Shown in pieces: positions 1-14,485 of a stretch of 64,000 nucleotides of DNA (position 1 is its first letter; each line of letters starts with the position of its first letter). The translations under genes and the position numbers were made by a program. Below the pieces are notes generated by a model, which was given only the letters and a program-made list of their open reading frames with translations, did no database searches and was not told the DNA's origin. The DNA comes from Siphonodentalium dalli (Eukaryota > Mollusca > Scaphopoda > Gadilida > Siphonodentaliidae): contig CP136066.1 in the NCBI GenBank assembly GCA_032622095.1, positions 175,521,164 to 175,585,163 on the forward strand. The letters run 5' to 3'.

Positions 1-810
1 AATCTAATTAAAAGAAAAACTAATGGAAATCATCTTTCTCCGAGAAGTCTGAATAAACAAAAAACTAAATGGAATTCCTGACAATACGGAATAAATCAGC
101 GCGACCGTTGTTTCAATTTTCAATTTATTATCTTATTTATCAAAATAATCGTTGACAATTTCTTCAAGCGACCTATATTCAGCATTGGCAGAAATTCCAT
201 AAGTTTTTCTTTTAATTAGACTTGTGATTTGGCCATCACAGATGTCGACCAGATTTTGGGGAGGGCATTTTGTGTTTAGCAATCTCTAGCTGAGCAAACG
301 ATGGATGGATTTTCATAATTATAGTATGTGTCGGAGAGCAGGTTTATGTGGCCCCTGGGTGAGAGTGTAGTTTTATGGGGACGCCATATCAGAGGTTTAT
401 CGGGCACACCGTGTGGGAGAGTAGGTATATGGGGGCCCAAAATATAGGTGAGCGAGTAGTTTTATGAGGACACCGTATCGGGCAGTGGGTTTATCGATAA
501 CGCTGTGTCACAGGGGCCCACATGCGTGTAACATGACGTATATACCAGAGCGGGGGGGGGGGGGGCAGCTGACCCCCTGCCCTTGGCCAAGGGGCGAGCG
601 GGACAGGACATGCCATTTTTCTGGCGACTGAAAATAGTTTTATGTGTTAAATCTTGTATTTTTACAGCACAATCTGACTATTTGGGTTCAAAAACCAGCA
701 ATATCATTATATCACAAGGTTTAGTAATTTTGTGAAAATTTTATCACAAAAATGGTCGCACAAATAGACGTCACTAAACATATGACCGATTAAGATTTAA
801 TTATCTGGTT

Positions 811-1083
811 GACATATTGTGTGATGGCCAAATCAAAAATCTAATTGAAAGAAAAACTAATGGAAATCATCTTTCTCCGAGAAGTCTGAATAAACAAAAA
901 ACTAAATGGAATTCCTGACAATACGGAATAAATCAGCGCGACCGTTGTTTCAATTTTCAAATTATTATCTTATTTATCAAAATAATCGTTGACAATTTCT
1001 GCAAGCGACCTATATTCAGCATTGGCAGAAATTCCATAAGTTTTTCTTTTAATTAGACTTGTGATTTGGCCATCACAGATGTC
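811..1083. repeat. Foldback (inverted-repeat) module inside each satellite monomer
   Basis: Example from the second monomer. The left arm starts GACATATTGTGTGATGGCC and runs through the AATTAAAAGAAAAACT and ATGGAATTCCTGACAAT blocks. The right arm is its reverse complement with scattered mismatches (ATTGGCAGAAATTCCAT, AGTTTTTCTTTTAATT, GGCCATCACAGATGTC). The arms are about 90-100 bp each around an AT-rich loop. The same arrangement recurs in every complete monomer. It looks like a MITE-type element captured into the satellite unit. No target duplication can be read because copies exist here only within the array. Confidence 0.8.
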
Positions 1084-1169
1084 GACCAGATTTTGGGGAG
1101 GGCATTTTGTGTTTAGCAATCTCTAGCTGAGCAAACGATGGATGGATTTTCATAATTATAGTATGTGTC

Positions 1170-1351
1170 GGAGAGCAGGTTTATGTGGTCCCTGGGTGAG
1201 AGTGTAGTTTTATGGGGACGCCATATCAGAGGTTTATCGGACACACCGTGTGGGAGAGTAGGTATATGGGGGCCCAAAATATAGGTGAGAGAGTAGTTTT
1301 ATGAGGACACCGTATCGGGGAGTAGGTTTATCGGTAACGCTGTGTCACAGG
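1170..1351. repeat. Six ~29 bp subrepeats inside each satellite monomer
   Basis: Example from the second monomer. Successive segments follow a rough consensus GAGAGTAGGTTTATGGGGAC followed by ACCGTATC. Segment lengths are about 29, 29, 25, 33, 30 and 31 bp. The subrepeats are far more diverged from each other than the monomers are, so this small tandem expansion is older than the amplification of the 0.82 kb unit. Confidence 0.65.
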
Positions 1352-4300
1352 GGCCCACATGCGTGTAACATGACGTATATAACAGAGCGGGGGGGGCAGC
1401 TGACCCCCTGCCCTTGGCCAAGGGGCGAGCGGGACAGGACATGCCATTTTTCTGGCGACTGAAAATAGTTTTATGTGTTAAATCTTGTATTTTTACAGCA
1501 CAATCTGACTATTTGGGTTCAAAAACCAGCAATATCATTATATCACAAGGTTTAGTAATTTTGTGAAAATTTTATCACAAAAATGGTCGCACAAATAGAC
1601 GTCACTAAACATATGACCGATTAAGATTTAATTATCTGGTTGACATATTGTGTGATGGCCAAATCAAAAATCTAATTAAAAGAAAAACTAATGGAAATCA
1701 TCTTTCTCCGAGAAGTCTGAATAAACAAAAAACTAAATGGAATTCCTGACAATACGGAATAAATCAGCGCGACCGTTGTTTCAATTTTCAATTTATTATC
1801 TTATTTATCAAAATAATCGTTGACAATTTCTGCAAGCGACCTATATTCAGCATTGGCAGAAATTCCATAAGTTTTTCTTTTAATTAGACTTGTGATTTGG
1901 CCATCACAGATGTCGACCATATTTTGGGGAGGGCATTTTGTGTTTAGCAATCTCTAGCTGAGCAAACGATGGATGGATTTTCATAATTATAGTATGTGTC
2001 GGAGAGCAGGTTTATGTGGTCCCTGGGTGAGAGTGTAGTTTTATGGGGACGCCATATCAGAGGTTTATCGGACACACCGTGTGGGAGAGTAGGTATATGG
2101 GGGCCCAAAATATAGGTGAGAGAGTAGTTTTATGAGGACACCGTATCGGGGAGTAGGTTTATCGGTAACGCTGTGTCACAAGGGCCCACATGCGTGTAAC
2201 ATGACGTATATAACAGAGCGGGGGGGGGGCAGCTGACCCCCTGCCCTTGGCCAAGGGGCGAGCGGAACGGACATGCCATTTTTCTGGCGACTGAAAATAG
2301 TTTTATGTGTTAAATCTTGTATTTTTACAGCGCAATCTGACTATTTGGGTTCAAAAACCAGCAATATCATTATATCAGAAGGCTTAGTAATTTTGTGAAA
2401 AGTTTATCACAAAAATGGTCGCACAAATAGACGTCACTAAAAATATGACCGATTAACATTTAATTATCTGGTTGACATATTGTGATATGGCCAAATCAAA
2501 AATCTAATTAAAAGAAAAACTAATGGAAATCATCTTTCTCCGAGAAGTCTGAATAAACAAAAAACTAAATGGAATTCCTGACAATACTAAATAAATCAGC
2601 GCGACCGTTGTTTCAATTTCATTATCTTATTTATCAAAATAATCGTTGACAATTTCTGCAAGCGACCTATTTTCAGCATTGTCAGAAATTCCATAAGTTT
2701 TTCTTTTAATTAGACTTGTGATTTGGCCATCACAGATGTCGACCAGATTTTGTGTTTAGCAATCTCTAGCTGAGCAAACGATGGATGGATTTTCATAATT
2801 ATAGTATGTGTCGGAGAGCAGGTTTATGTGGTCCCTGGGTGAGAGTGTAGTTTTATGGGGACGCCATATCAGAGGTTTATCGGACACACCGTGTGGGAGA
2901 GTAGGTATATGGGGGCCCAAAATATAGGTGAGAGAGTAGTTTTATGAGGACACCGTATCGGGGAGTAGGTTTATCGGGAACGCTGTGTCACAGGGGACCA
3001 CATGCGTGTAACATGACGTATATACCAGAGCGGGGGGGGCAGCTGACCCCCTGCCCTTGGCCAAGGGGCGAGCGGGACAGGACATGCCATTTTTCTGGCG
3101 ACTGAAAATAGTTTTATGTGTTAAATCTTGTATTTTTACAGCACAATCTGACTATTTGGGTTCAAAAACCAGCAATATCATTATATCACAAGGTTTAGTA
3201 ATTTTGTGAAAATTTTATCACAAAAATGGTCGCACAAATAGACGTCACTAAAAATATGACCGATTAAGATTTAATTATCTGGTTGACATATTGTGTGATG
3301 GCCAAATCAAAAATCTAATTAAAAGAAAAACGAATGGAAATCATCTTTCTCCGAGAAGTCTGAATAAACAAAAAACTAAATGGAATTCCTGACAATACGG
3401 AATAAATCAGCGCGACCGTTGTTTCAATTTTATTATCTTATTTATCAAAATAATCGTTGACAATTTCTGCAAGCGACCTATATTCAGCATTGTCAGAAAT
3501 TCCATAAGTTTTTCTTTTAATTAGACTTGTGATTTGGCCATAACAGATGTCGACCAGATTTTGTGTTTAGCAATCTCTAGCTGAGCAAACGATGGATGGA
3601 TTTTCATAATTATAGTATGTGTCGGAGAGCAGGTTTATGTGGCCCCTGGGTGCGAGTGTAGTTTTATCGGGACGCCATATCAGAGGTTTATCGGGCACAC
3701 TGTGTGGGATAGTAGGTATATGGGGGCCCAAAATATAGGTGAGAGAGTAGTTTTATGAGGACACCGTATCGGGGAGTAGGTTTATCGGGAACGCTGTGTC
3801 ACAGGGGCCCACATGCGTGTAACATGACGTATATACCAGAGCGGATGGGGGGGGGCAGCTGACCCCCTGCCTTTGGCCAAGGGGCGAGCGGGACAGGACA
3901 TGCCATTTTTCTGGCGACTGAAAATAGTTTTATGTGTTAAATCTTGTATTTTTACAGCACAAGCTGACTATTTGGGTTCAAAAACCAGCAATATCATTAT
4001 ATCACAAGGTTTAGTAATTTTGTGAAAATTTTATCACAAAAATGGTCGCACAAATAGACGTCACTAAAAATATGACCGATTAACATTTAATTATCTGGTT
4101 GACATATTGTGTGATGGCCAAATCAAAAATCTAATTAAAAGACAAACAAATGGAAATCATCTTTCTCCGAGAAGTCTGAATAAACAAAAAACTAAATGGA
4201 ATTCCTGACAATACTGAATAAATCAGCGCGACCGTTGTTTCAATTTTATTATCTTATTTATCAAAATAATCGTTGACAATTTCTGCAAGCGACCTATTTT

Positions 4301-7300
4301 CAGCATTGTCAGAAATTCCATAAGTTTTTCTTTTAATTAGACTTGTGATTTGGCCATCACAGATGTCGACCAGATTTTGTGTTTAGCAATCTCTAGCTGA
4401 GCAAACGATGGATGGATTTTCATAATTATAGTATGTGTCGGAGAGCAGGTTTATGTGGTCCCTGGGTGAGAGTGTAGTTTTATGGGGACGCCATATCAGA
4501 GGTTTATCGGACACACCGTGTGGGAGAGTAGGTATATGGGGGCCCAAAATATAGGTGAGAGAGTAGTTTTATGAGGACACCGTATCGGGGAGTAGGTTAA
4601 TCGGGAACGCTGTGTCACAGGGGCCCACATGCGTGTAACATGACGTATATACCAGAGCGGGGGGGGGGGGGCAGCTGACCCCCTGCCCTTGGCCAAGGGG
4701 CGAGCGGGACAAGACATGCCATTTTTCTGGCGACTGAAAATAGTTTTATGTGTTAAATCTTGTATTTTTACAGCACAATCTGACTATTTGGGTTCAAAAA
4801 CCAGCAATATCATTATATCACAAGGTTTAGTAATTTTGTGAAAATTTTATCACAAAAATGGTCGCACAAATAGACGTCACTAAAAATATGACCGATTAAG
4901 ATTTAATTATCTGGTTGACATATTGTGTGATGGCCAAATCAAAAATCTAATTAAAAGAAAAACGAATGGAAATCATCTTTTCCGAGAAGTCTGAATAAAC
5001 AAAAAACTAAATGGAATTCCTGACAATACGGAATAAATCAGCGCGACCGTTGTTTCAATTTTATTATCTTATTTATCAAAATAATCGTTGACAATTTCTG
5101 CAAGCGACCTATATTCAGCATTGTCAGAAATTCCATAAGTTTTTCTTTTAATTAGACTTGTGATTTGGCCATAACAGATGTCGACCAGATTTTGTGTTTA
5201 GCAATCTCTAGCTGAGCAAACGATGGATGGATTTTCATAATTATAGTATGTGTCGGGGAGCAGGTTTATGTGGCCCCTGGGTGAGAGTGTAGTTTTATGG
5301 GGACGCCATATCAGAGGTTTATCGGGCACACTGTGTGGGATAGTAGGTATATGGGGGCCCAAAATATAGGTGAGAGAGTAGTTTTATGAGGACACAGTAT
5401 CGGGGAGTAGGTTTATCGGGAACGCTGTGTCACAGGGGCCCACATGCGTGTAACATGACGTATACACCAGAGCGGGGGGGGGGGGCAGCTGACCCCCTGC
5501 CTTTGGCCATGGGGCGAGCGGGACAGGACATGCCATTTTTCTGGCGACTGAAAATAGTTTTATGTGTTAAATCTTGTATTTTTACAGCACAATCTGACTA
5601 TTTGGGTTCAAAAACCAGCAATATCATTATATCACAAGGTTTAGTAATTTTGTGAAAATTTTATCACAAAAATGGTCGCACAAATAGACGTCACTAAAAA
5701 TATGACCGATTAACATTTAATTATCTGGTTGACATATTGTGTGATGGCCAAATCAAAAATATAATTAAAAGACAAACAAATGGAAATAATCTTTCTCCGA
5801 GAAGTCTGAATAAACAAAAAACTAAATGGAATTCCTGACAATACTGAATAAATCAGCGCGACCGTTGTTTCAATTTTATTATCTTATTTATCAAAATAAT
5901 CGTTGACAATTTCTGCAAGCGACCTATTTTCAGCATTGTCAGAAATTCCATAAGTTTTTCTTTTAATTAGACTTGTGATTTGGCCATCACAGATGTCGAC
6001 CAGATTTTGTGTTTAGCAATCTCTAGCTGAGCAAACGTTGGATGGATTTTCATAATTATAGTATGTGTCGGAGAGCAGGTTTATGTGGTCCCTGGGTGCG
6101 AGTGTAGTTTTATGGGGACGCCATATCAGAGGTTTATCGGACACACCGTGCGGGAGAGTAGGTATATGGGGGCCCAAAATATAGGTGAGAGAGTAGTTTT
6201 ATGAGGACACCGTATCGGGGAGTAGGTTTATCGGGAACGATGTGTCACAGGTGCCCACATGCGTGTAACATGACGTATACACCAGAGCGGGGGGGGGCAG
6301 CTGACCCCCTGCCTTTGGCCATGGGGCGAGCGGGACAGGACATGCCATTTTTCTGGCGACTGAAAATAGTTTTATGTGTTAAATCTTGTATTTTTACAGC
6401 ACAATCTGACTATTTGGGTTCAAAAACCAGCAATATCATTATATCACAAGGTTTAGTAATTTTGTGAAAATTTTATCACAAAAATGGTCGCACAAATAGA
6501 CGTCACTAAAAATATGACCGATTAACATTTAATTATCTGGTTGACATATTGTGTGATGGCCAAATCAAAAATCTAATTAAAAGACAAACAAATGGAAATA
6601 ATCTTTCTCCGAGAAGTCTGAATAAACAAAAAACTAATTGGAATTCCTGACAATACTGAATAAATCAGCGCGACCGTTGTTTCAATTTTATTATCTTATT
6701 TATCAAAATAATCGTTGACAATTTCTGCAAGCGACCTATTTTCAGCATTGTCAGAAATTCCATAAGTTTTTCTTTTAATTAGACTTGTGATTTGGCCATC
6801 ACAGATGTCGACCAGATTTTGTGTTTAGGAATCTCTAGCTGAGCAAACGATGGATGGATTTTCATAATTATAGTATGTGTCGGAGAGCAGGTTTATGTGG
6901 TCCCTGGGTGAGAGTGTAGTTTTATGGGGACGCCATATCAGAGGTTTATCGGACACACCGTGTGGGAGAATAGGTATATGGGGGCCCAAAATATAGGTGA
7001 GAGAGTAGTTTTATGAGGACACCGTATCGGGGAGTAGGGTTATCGGGAACGCTGTGTCACAGGGGCCCACATGCGTATAACATGACGTATATACCAGAGC
7101 GGGGGGGGGGCAGCTGACCCCGTGCCCTTGGCCAAGGGGCGAGCGGGACAGGACATGCCATTTTTCTGGCGACTGAAAATAGTTTTATGTGTTATATCTT
7201 GTATTTTTACAGCACAATCTGACTATTTGGGTTCAAAAACCAGCAATATCATTATATCACAAGGTTTAGTAATTTTGTGAAAATTTTATCACAAAAATGG

Positions 7301-10300
7301 TCGCACAAATAGACGTCACTAAAAATATGACCGATTAAGATTTAATTATCTGGTTGACATATTGTGTGATGGCCAAATCAAAAATCTAATTAAAAGAAAA
7401 ACTAATGGAAATCATCTTTCTCCGAGAAGTCTGAATAAACAAAAAACTAAATGGAATTCCTGACAATACTGAATAAATCAGCGCGACCGTTGTTTCAATT
7501 TTATTATCTTATTTATCAAAATAATCGTTGACAATTTCTGCAAGCGACCTATATTCAGCATTGTCAGAAATTCCATAAGTTTTTCTTTTAATTAGACTTG
7601 TGATTTGGCCATCACAGATGTCGACCAGATTTTGTGTTTAGCAATATCTAGCTGAGCAAACGATGGATGGATTTTCATAATTATAGTATGTGTCGGAGAG
7701 CAGGTTTATGTGGCCCCTGGGTGAGAGTGTGGTTTTATGGGGACGCCATATCAGAGGTTTATCGGGCACACTGTGTGGGATAGTAGGTATATGGGGGCCC
7801 AAAATATAGGTGAGAGAGTAGTTTTATGAGGACACCGTATCGGGGAGTAGGTTTATCGGGAACGCTGTGTCACAGGGGCCCACATGCCTGTAACATGACG
7901 TATATACCAGAGCGGGGGGGGGGCAGCTGACCCCCTGCCTTTGGCCAAGGGGCGAGCGGGACAGGACATGCCATTTTTCTGGCGACTGAAAATAGTTTCA
8001 TGTGTTAAATCTTGTATTTTTACAGCACAATCTGACTATTTGGGTTCAAAAACCAGCAATATCATTATATCACAAGGTTTAGTAATTTTGTGAAAATTTT
8101 ATCACAAAAATGGTCGCACAAATAGACGTCACTAAAAATATGACCGATTAACATTTAATTATCTGGTTGACATATTGTGTGATGGCCAAATCAAAAATCT
8201 AATTAAAAGACAAACAAATGGAAATCATCTTTCTCCGAGAAGTCTGAATAAACAAAAAACTAAATGGAATTCCTGACAATACTGAATAAATCAGCGCGAC
8301 CGTTGTTTCAATTTTATTATCTTATTTATCAAAATAATCGTTGACAATTTCTGCAAGCGACCTATTTTCAGCATTGTCAGAAATTCCATAAGTTTTTCTT
8401 TTAATTAGACTTGTGATTTGGCCATCACAGGTGTCGACCAGATTTTGTGTTTAGCAATCTCTAGCTGAGCAAACGATGGATGGATTTTCATAATTATAGT
8501 ATGTGTCGGAGAGCAGGTTTATGTGGTCCCTGGGTGAGAGTGTAGTTTTATGGGGACGCCATATCAGAGGTTTATCGGACACACCGTGTGGGAGAGTAGG
8601 TATATGGGGGCCCAAAATATAGGTGAGAGAGTAGTTTTATGAGGACACCGTATCGGGGAGTAGGTTAATCGGGAACGCTGTGTCACAGGGGCCCACATGC
8701 GTGTAACATGACGTATATACCAGAGCGGGGGGGGGCAGCTGACCCCCTGCCCTTGGCCAAGGGGCGAGCGGGACAAGACATGCCATTTTTCTGGCGACTG
8801 GAAATAGTTTTATGTGTTAAATCTTGTATTTTTACAGCACAATCTGACTATTTGGGTTCAAAAACCAGCAATATCATTATATCACAAGGTTTAGTAATTT
8901 TGTGAAAATTTTATCACAAAAATGGTCGCACAAATAGACGTCACTAAAAATATGACCGATTTAAGATTTAATTATCTGGTTGACATATTGTGTGATGGCC
9001 AAATCAAAAATCTAATTAAAAGAAAAACGAATGGAAATCATCTTTTTCCGAGAAGTCTGAATAAACAAAAAACTAAATGGAATTCCTGACAATACGGAAT
9101 AAATCAGCGCGACCGTTGTTTCAATTTTATTATCTTATTTATCAAAATAATCGTTGACAATTTCTGCAAGCGACCTATATTCAGCATTGTCAGAAATTCC
9201 ATAAGTTTTTCTTTTAATTAGACTTGTGATTTGGCCATAACAGATGTCGACCAGATTTTGTGTTTAGCAATCTCTAGCTGAGCAAACGATGGATGGATTT
9301 TCATAATTATAGTATGTGTCGGAGAGCAGGTTTATGTGGCCCCTGGGTGAGAGTGTAGTTTTATGGGGACGCCATATCAGAGGTTTATCGGGCACACTGT
9401 GTGGGATAGTAGGTATATGGGGGCCCAAAATATAGGTGAGAGAGTAGTTTTATGAGGACACCGTATCGGGGAGTAGGTTTATCGGGAACGCTGTGTCACA
9501 GGGGCCCACATGCGTGTAACATGACGTATACACCAGAGCGGGGGGGGGCAGCTGACCCCCTGCCTTTGGCCATGGGGCGAGCGGGACAGGACATGCCATT
9601 TTTCTGGCGACTGAAAATAGTTTTATGTGTTAAATCTTGTATTTTTACAGCACAATCTGACTATTTGGGTTCAAAAACCAGCAATATCATTATATCACAA
9701 GGTTTAGTAATTTTGTGAAAATTTTATCACAAAAATGGTCGCACAAATAGACGTCACTAAAAATATGACCGATTAACATTTAATTATCTGGTTGACATAT
9801 TGTGTGATGGCCAAATCAAAAATCTAATTAAAAGACAAACAAATGGAAATCATCTTTCTCCGAGAAGTCTGAATAAACAAAAAACTAAATGGAATTCCTG
9901 ACAATACTGAATAAATCAGCGCGACCGTTGTTTCAATTTTATTATCTTATTTATCAAAATAATCGTTGACAATTTCTGCAAGCGACCTATTTTCAGCATT
10001 GTCAGAAATTCCATAAGTTTTTCTTTTAATTAGACTTGTGATTTGGCCATCACAGGTGTCGACCAGATTTTGTGTTTAGCAATCTCTAGCTGAGCAAACG
10101 ATGGATGGATTTTCATAATTATAGTATGTGTCGGAGAGCAGGTTTATGTGGTCCCTGGGTGAGAGTGTAGTTTTATGGGGACGCCATATCAGAGGTTTAT
10201 CGGACACACCGTGTGGGAGAGTAGGTATATGGGGGCCCAAAATATAGGTGAGAGAGTAGTTTTATGAGGACACCGTATCGGGGAGTAGGTTAATCGGGAA

Positions 10301-13300
10301 CGCTGTGTCACAGGGGCCCACATGCGTGTAACATGACGTATATACCAGAGCGGGGGGGGGGCAGCTGACCCCCTGCCCTTGGCCAAGGGGCGAGCGGGAC
10401 AAGACATGCCATTTTTCTGGCGACTGAAAATAGTTTTATGTGTTAAATCTTGTATTTTTACAGCACAATCTGACTATTTGGGTTCAAAAACCAGCAATAT
10501 CATTATATCACAAGGTTTAGTAATTTTGTGAAAATTTTATCACAAAAATGGTCGCACAAATAGACGTCACTAAAAATATGACCGATTTAAGATTTAATTA
10601 TCTGGTTGACATATTGTGTGATGGCCAAATCAAAAATCTAATTAAAAGAAAAACGAATGGAAATCATCTTTTTCCGAGAAGTCTGAATAAACAAAAAACT
10701 AAATGGAATTCCTGACAATACGGAATAAATCAGCGCGACCGTTGTTTCAATTTTATTATCTTATTTATCAAAATAATCGTTGACAATTTCTGCAAGCGAC
10801 CTATATTCAGCATTGTCAGAAATTCCATAAGTTTTTCTTTTAATTAGACTTGTGATTTGGCCATAACAGATGTCGACCAGATTTTGTGTTTAGCAATCTC
10901 TAGCTGAGCAAACGATGGATGGATTTTCATAATTATAGTATGTGTCGGAGAGCAGGTTTATGTGGCCCCTGGGTGAGAGTGTAGTTTTATGGGGACGCCA
11001 TATCAGAGGTTTATCGGGCACACTGTGTGGGATAATAGGTATATGGGGGCCCAAAATATAGGTGAGAGAGTAGTTTTATGAGGACACCGTATCGGGGAGT
11101 AGGTTTATCGGGAACGCTGTGTCACAGGGGCCCACATGCGTGTAACATGACGTATACACCAGAGCGGGGGGGGGGGGGCAGCTGACCCCCTGCCTTTGGC
11201 CATGGGGCGAGCGGGACAGGACATGCCATTTTTCTGGCGACTGAAAATAGTTTTATGTGTTAAATCTTGTATTTTTACAGCACAATCTGACTATTTGGGT
11301 TCAAAAACCAGCAATATCATTATATCACAAGGTTTAGTAATTTTGTGAAAATTTTATCACAAAAATGGTCGCACAAATAGACGTCACTAAAAATATGACC
11401 GATTAACATTTAATTATCTGGTTGACATATTGTGTGATGGCCAAATCAAAAATATAATTAAAAGACAAACAAATGGAAATAATCTTTCTCCGAGAAGTCT
11501 GAATAAACAAAAAACTAAATGGAATTCCTGACAATACTGAATAAATCAGCGCGACCGTTGTTTCAATTTTATTATCTTATTTATCAAAATAATCGTTGAC
11601 AATTTCTGCAAGCGACCTATTTTCAGCATTGTCAGAAATTCCATAAGTTTTTCTTTTAATTAGACTTGTGATTTGGCCATCACAGATGTCGACCGGATTT
11701 TGTGTTTAGCAATCTCTAGCTGAGCAAACGATGGATGGATTTTCATAATTATAGTATGTGTCGGAGACCAGGTTTATGTGGCCCCTGGGTGAGAGTGTAG
11801 TTTTATGGGGACGCCATATCAGAGGTTTATCGGGCACACCGTGTGGGAGAGTAGGTATATGGGGGCCCAAAATATAGGTGAGAGAGTAGTTTAATGAGGA
11901 CACCGTATCGGGAAGTAGGTTTATCGGGAACGCTGTGTCACAGGGGGCCACATGCGTGTAACATGACGTATATACCAGAGCGGGGGGGGGGGCAGCTGAC
12001 CCCCTGCCTTTGGTCATGGGGCGAGCGGGACAGGACATGCCATTTTTCTGGCGCCTGAAAATAGTTTTATGTGTTAAATCTTGTATTTTTACAGCACAAT
12101 CTGACTATTTGGGTTCAAAAACCAGCAATATCATTATATCACAAGGTTTAGTAATTTTGTGAAAATTTTATCGCAAAAATGGTCGCACAAATAGACGTCA
12201 CTAAAAATATGACCGATTAACATTTAATTATCTGGTTGACATATTGTGTGATGGCCAAATCAAAAATATAATTAAAAGACAAACAAATGGAAATAATCTT
12301 TCTCCGAGAAGTCTGAATAAACAAAAAACTAAATGGAATTCCTGACAATACTGAATAAATCAGCGCGACCGTTGTTTCAATTTTATTATCTTATTTATCA
12401 AAATAATCGTTGACAATTTCTGCAAGCGACCTATTTTCAGCATTGTCAGAAATTCCATAAGTTTTTCTTTTAATTAGACTTGTGATTTGGCCATCACAGA
12501 TGTCGACCAGATTTTGTGTTTAGCAATCTCTAGCTGAGCAAACGTTGGATGGATTTTCATAATTATAGTATGTGTGTGTCGGAGAGCAGGTTTATGTGGT
12601 CCCTGGGTGAGAGTGTAGTTTTATGGGGACGCCATATCAGAGGTTTATCGGACACACCGTGTGGGAGAGTAGGTATATGGGGGCCCAAAATATAGGTGAG
12701 AGAGTAGTTTTATGAGGACACCGTATCGGGGAGTAGGTTTATCGGGAACGCTGTGTCACAGGGGTCCACATGCGTGTAACATGACGTATATACCAGAGCG
12801 GGGGAGGGGGGCAGCTGACCCCGTGCCCTTGGCCAAGGGGCGAGCGGGACAGGACATGCCATTTTTCTGGCGACTGAAAATAGTTTTATGTGTTATATCT
12901 TGTATTTTTACAGCACAATCTGACTATTTGGGTTCAAAAACCAGCAATATCATTATATCACAAGGTTTAGTAATTTTGTGAAAATTTTATCACAAAAATG
13001 GTCGCACAAATAGACGTCACTAAAAATATGACCGATTAACATTTAATTATCTGGTTGACATATTGTGTGATGGCCAAATCAAAAATCTAATTCAAAGAAA
13101 AACTAATGGAAATCATCTTTCTCCGAGAAGTCTGAATAAACAAAAAACTAAATGGAATTCCTGACAATACTGAATAAATCAGCGCGACCGTTGTTTCAAT
13201 TTTATTATCTTATTTATCAAAATAATCGTTGACAATTTCTGCAAGCGACCTATATTCAGCATTGTCAGAAATTCCATAAGTTTTTCTTTTAATTAGACTT

Positions 13301-14448
13301 GTGATTTGGCCATCACAGATGTCGACCAGATTTTGTGTTTAACCATCTCTAGCTGAGCAAACGATGGATGGATTTTCATAATTATAGTACGTGTCGGAGA
13401 GCAGGTTTATGTGGCCCCTGGGTGAGAGTGTAGTTTTATGGGGACGCCATATCAGAGGTTTATCGGGCACACCGTGTGGGAGAGTAGGTATATGGGGGCC
13501 CAAAATATAGGTGAGAGAGTAGTTTTATGAGGACACCGTATCGGGAAGTAGGTTTATCGGGAACGCTGTGTCACAGGGGGCCACATGCGTGTAACATGAC
13601 GTATATACCAGAGCGGGGGGGGGCAGCTGACCCCCTGCCCTTGGCCAAGGGGCGAGCGGGACAGGACATGCCATTTTTCTGGCGATTGAAAATAGTTTTA
13701 TGTGTTAAATCTTGTATTTTTACAGCACAATCTGACTATTTGGGTTCAAAAACCAGCAATATCATTATATCACAAGGTTTAGTAATTTTGTGAAAATTTT
13801 ATCACAAAAATGGTCGCACAAATAGACGTCACTAAAAATATGACCGATTAACATTTAATTATCTGGTTGACATATTGTGTGATGGCCAAATCAAAAATCT
13901 AATTAAAAGAAAAACTAATGGAAATCATCTTTCTCCGAGAAGTCTGAATAAACAAAAAACTAAATGGAATTCCTGACAATACTGAATAAATCAGCGCGAC
14001 CGTTGTTTCAATTTTCAATTTATTATCTTATTTATCAAAATAATCGTTGACAATTTCTGCAAGCGACCTATATTCAGCATTGGCAGAAATTCCATAAGTT
14101 TTTCTTTTAATTAGACTTGTGATTTGGCCATCACAGATGTCGACCAGATTTTGGGGAGGGCATTTTGTGTTTAGCAATCTCTATAGCTGAGCAAACGATG
14201 GATGGATTTTCATAATTATAGTATGTGTCGGAGAGCAGGTTTATGTGGCCCCTGGGTGAGAGTGTAGTTTTATGGGGACGCCATATCAGAGGTTTATCGG
14301 GCACACCGTGTGGGAGAGTAGGTATATGGGGGCCCAAAATATAGGTGAGAGAGTAGTTTTATGAGGACACCGTATCGGGGAGTAGGTTTATCGGGAACGC
14401 TGTGTCACAGGGGCCCACATGCGTGTAACATGACGTATACACCAGAGC

Positions 14449-14485
14449 GGGGGGGGGGGGGGGGGGGGGGCAGCTGACCCCCCGC
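14449..14485. repeat. Length-variable G-tract with C-rich partner
   Basis: Each monomer has a G-run after CCAGAGC, then CAGCTGA and a C-run. This last complete unit has the longest run (22 G). Others range from about 8 to 14, some interrupted by A or TA. The G-run, the CAGCTG palindrome and the C-run together can fold back. Slippage explains the length variation and part of the spread in monomer length. Confidence 0.8.

Noticed and set aside
5386-13793. Repeated 65-110 codon open frames on both strands in the first 14.8 kb
   Set aside because: They recur because the sequence is a satellite; frame and length change with the G-tract, and there is no evidence of selection on protein.
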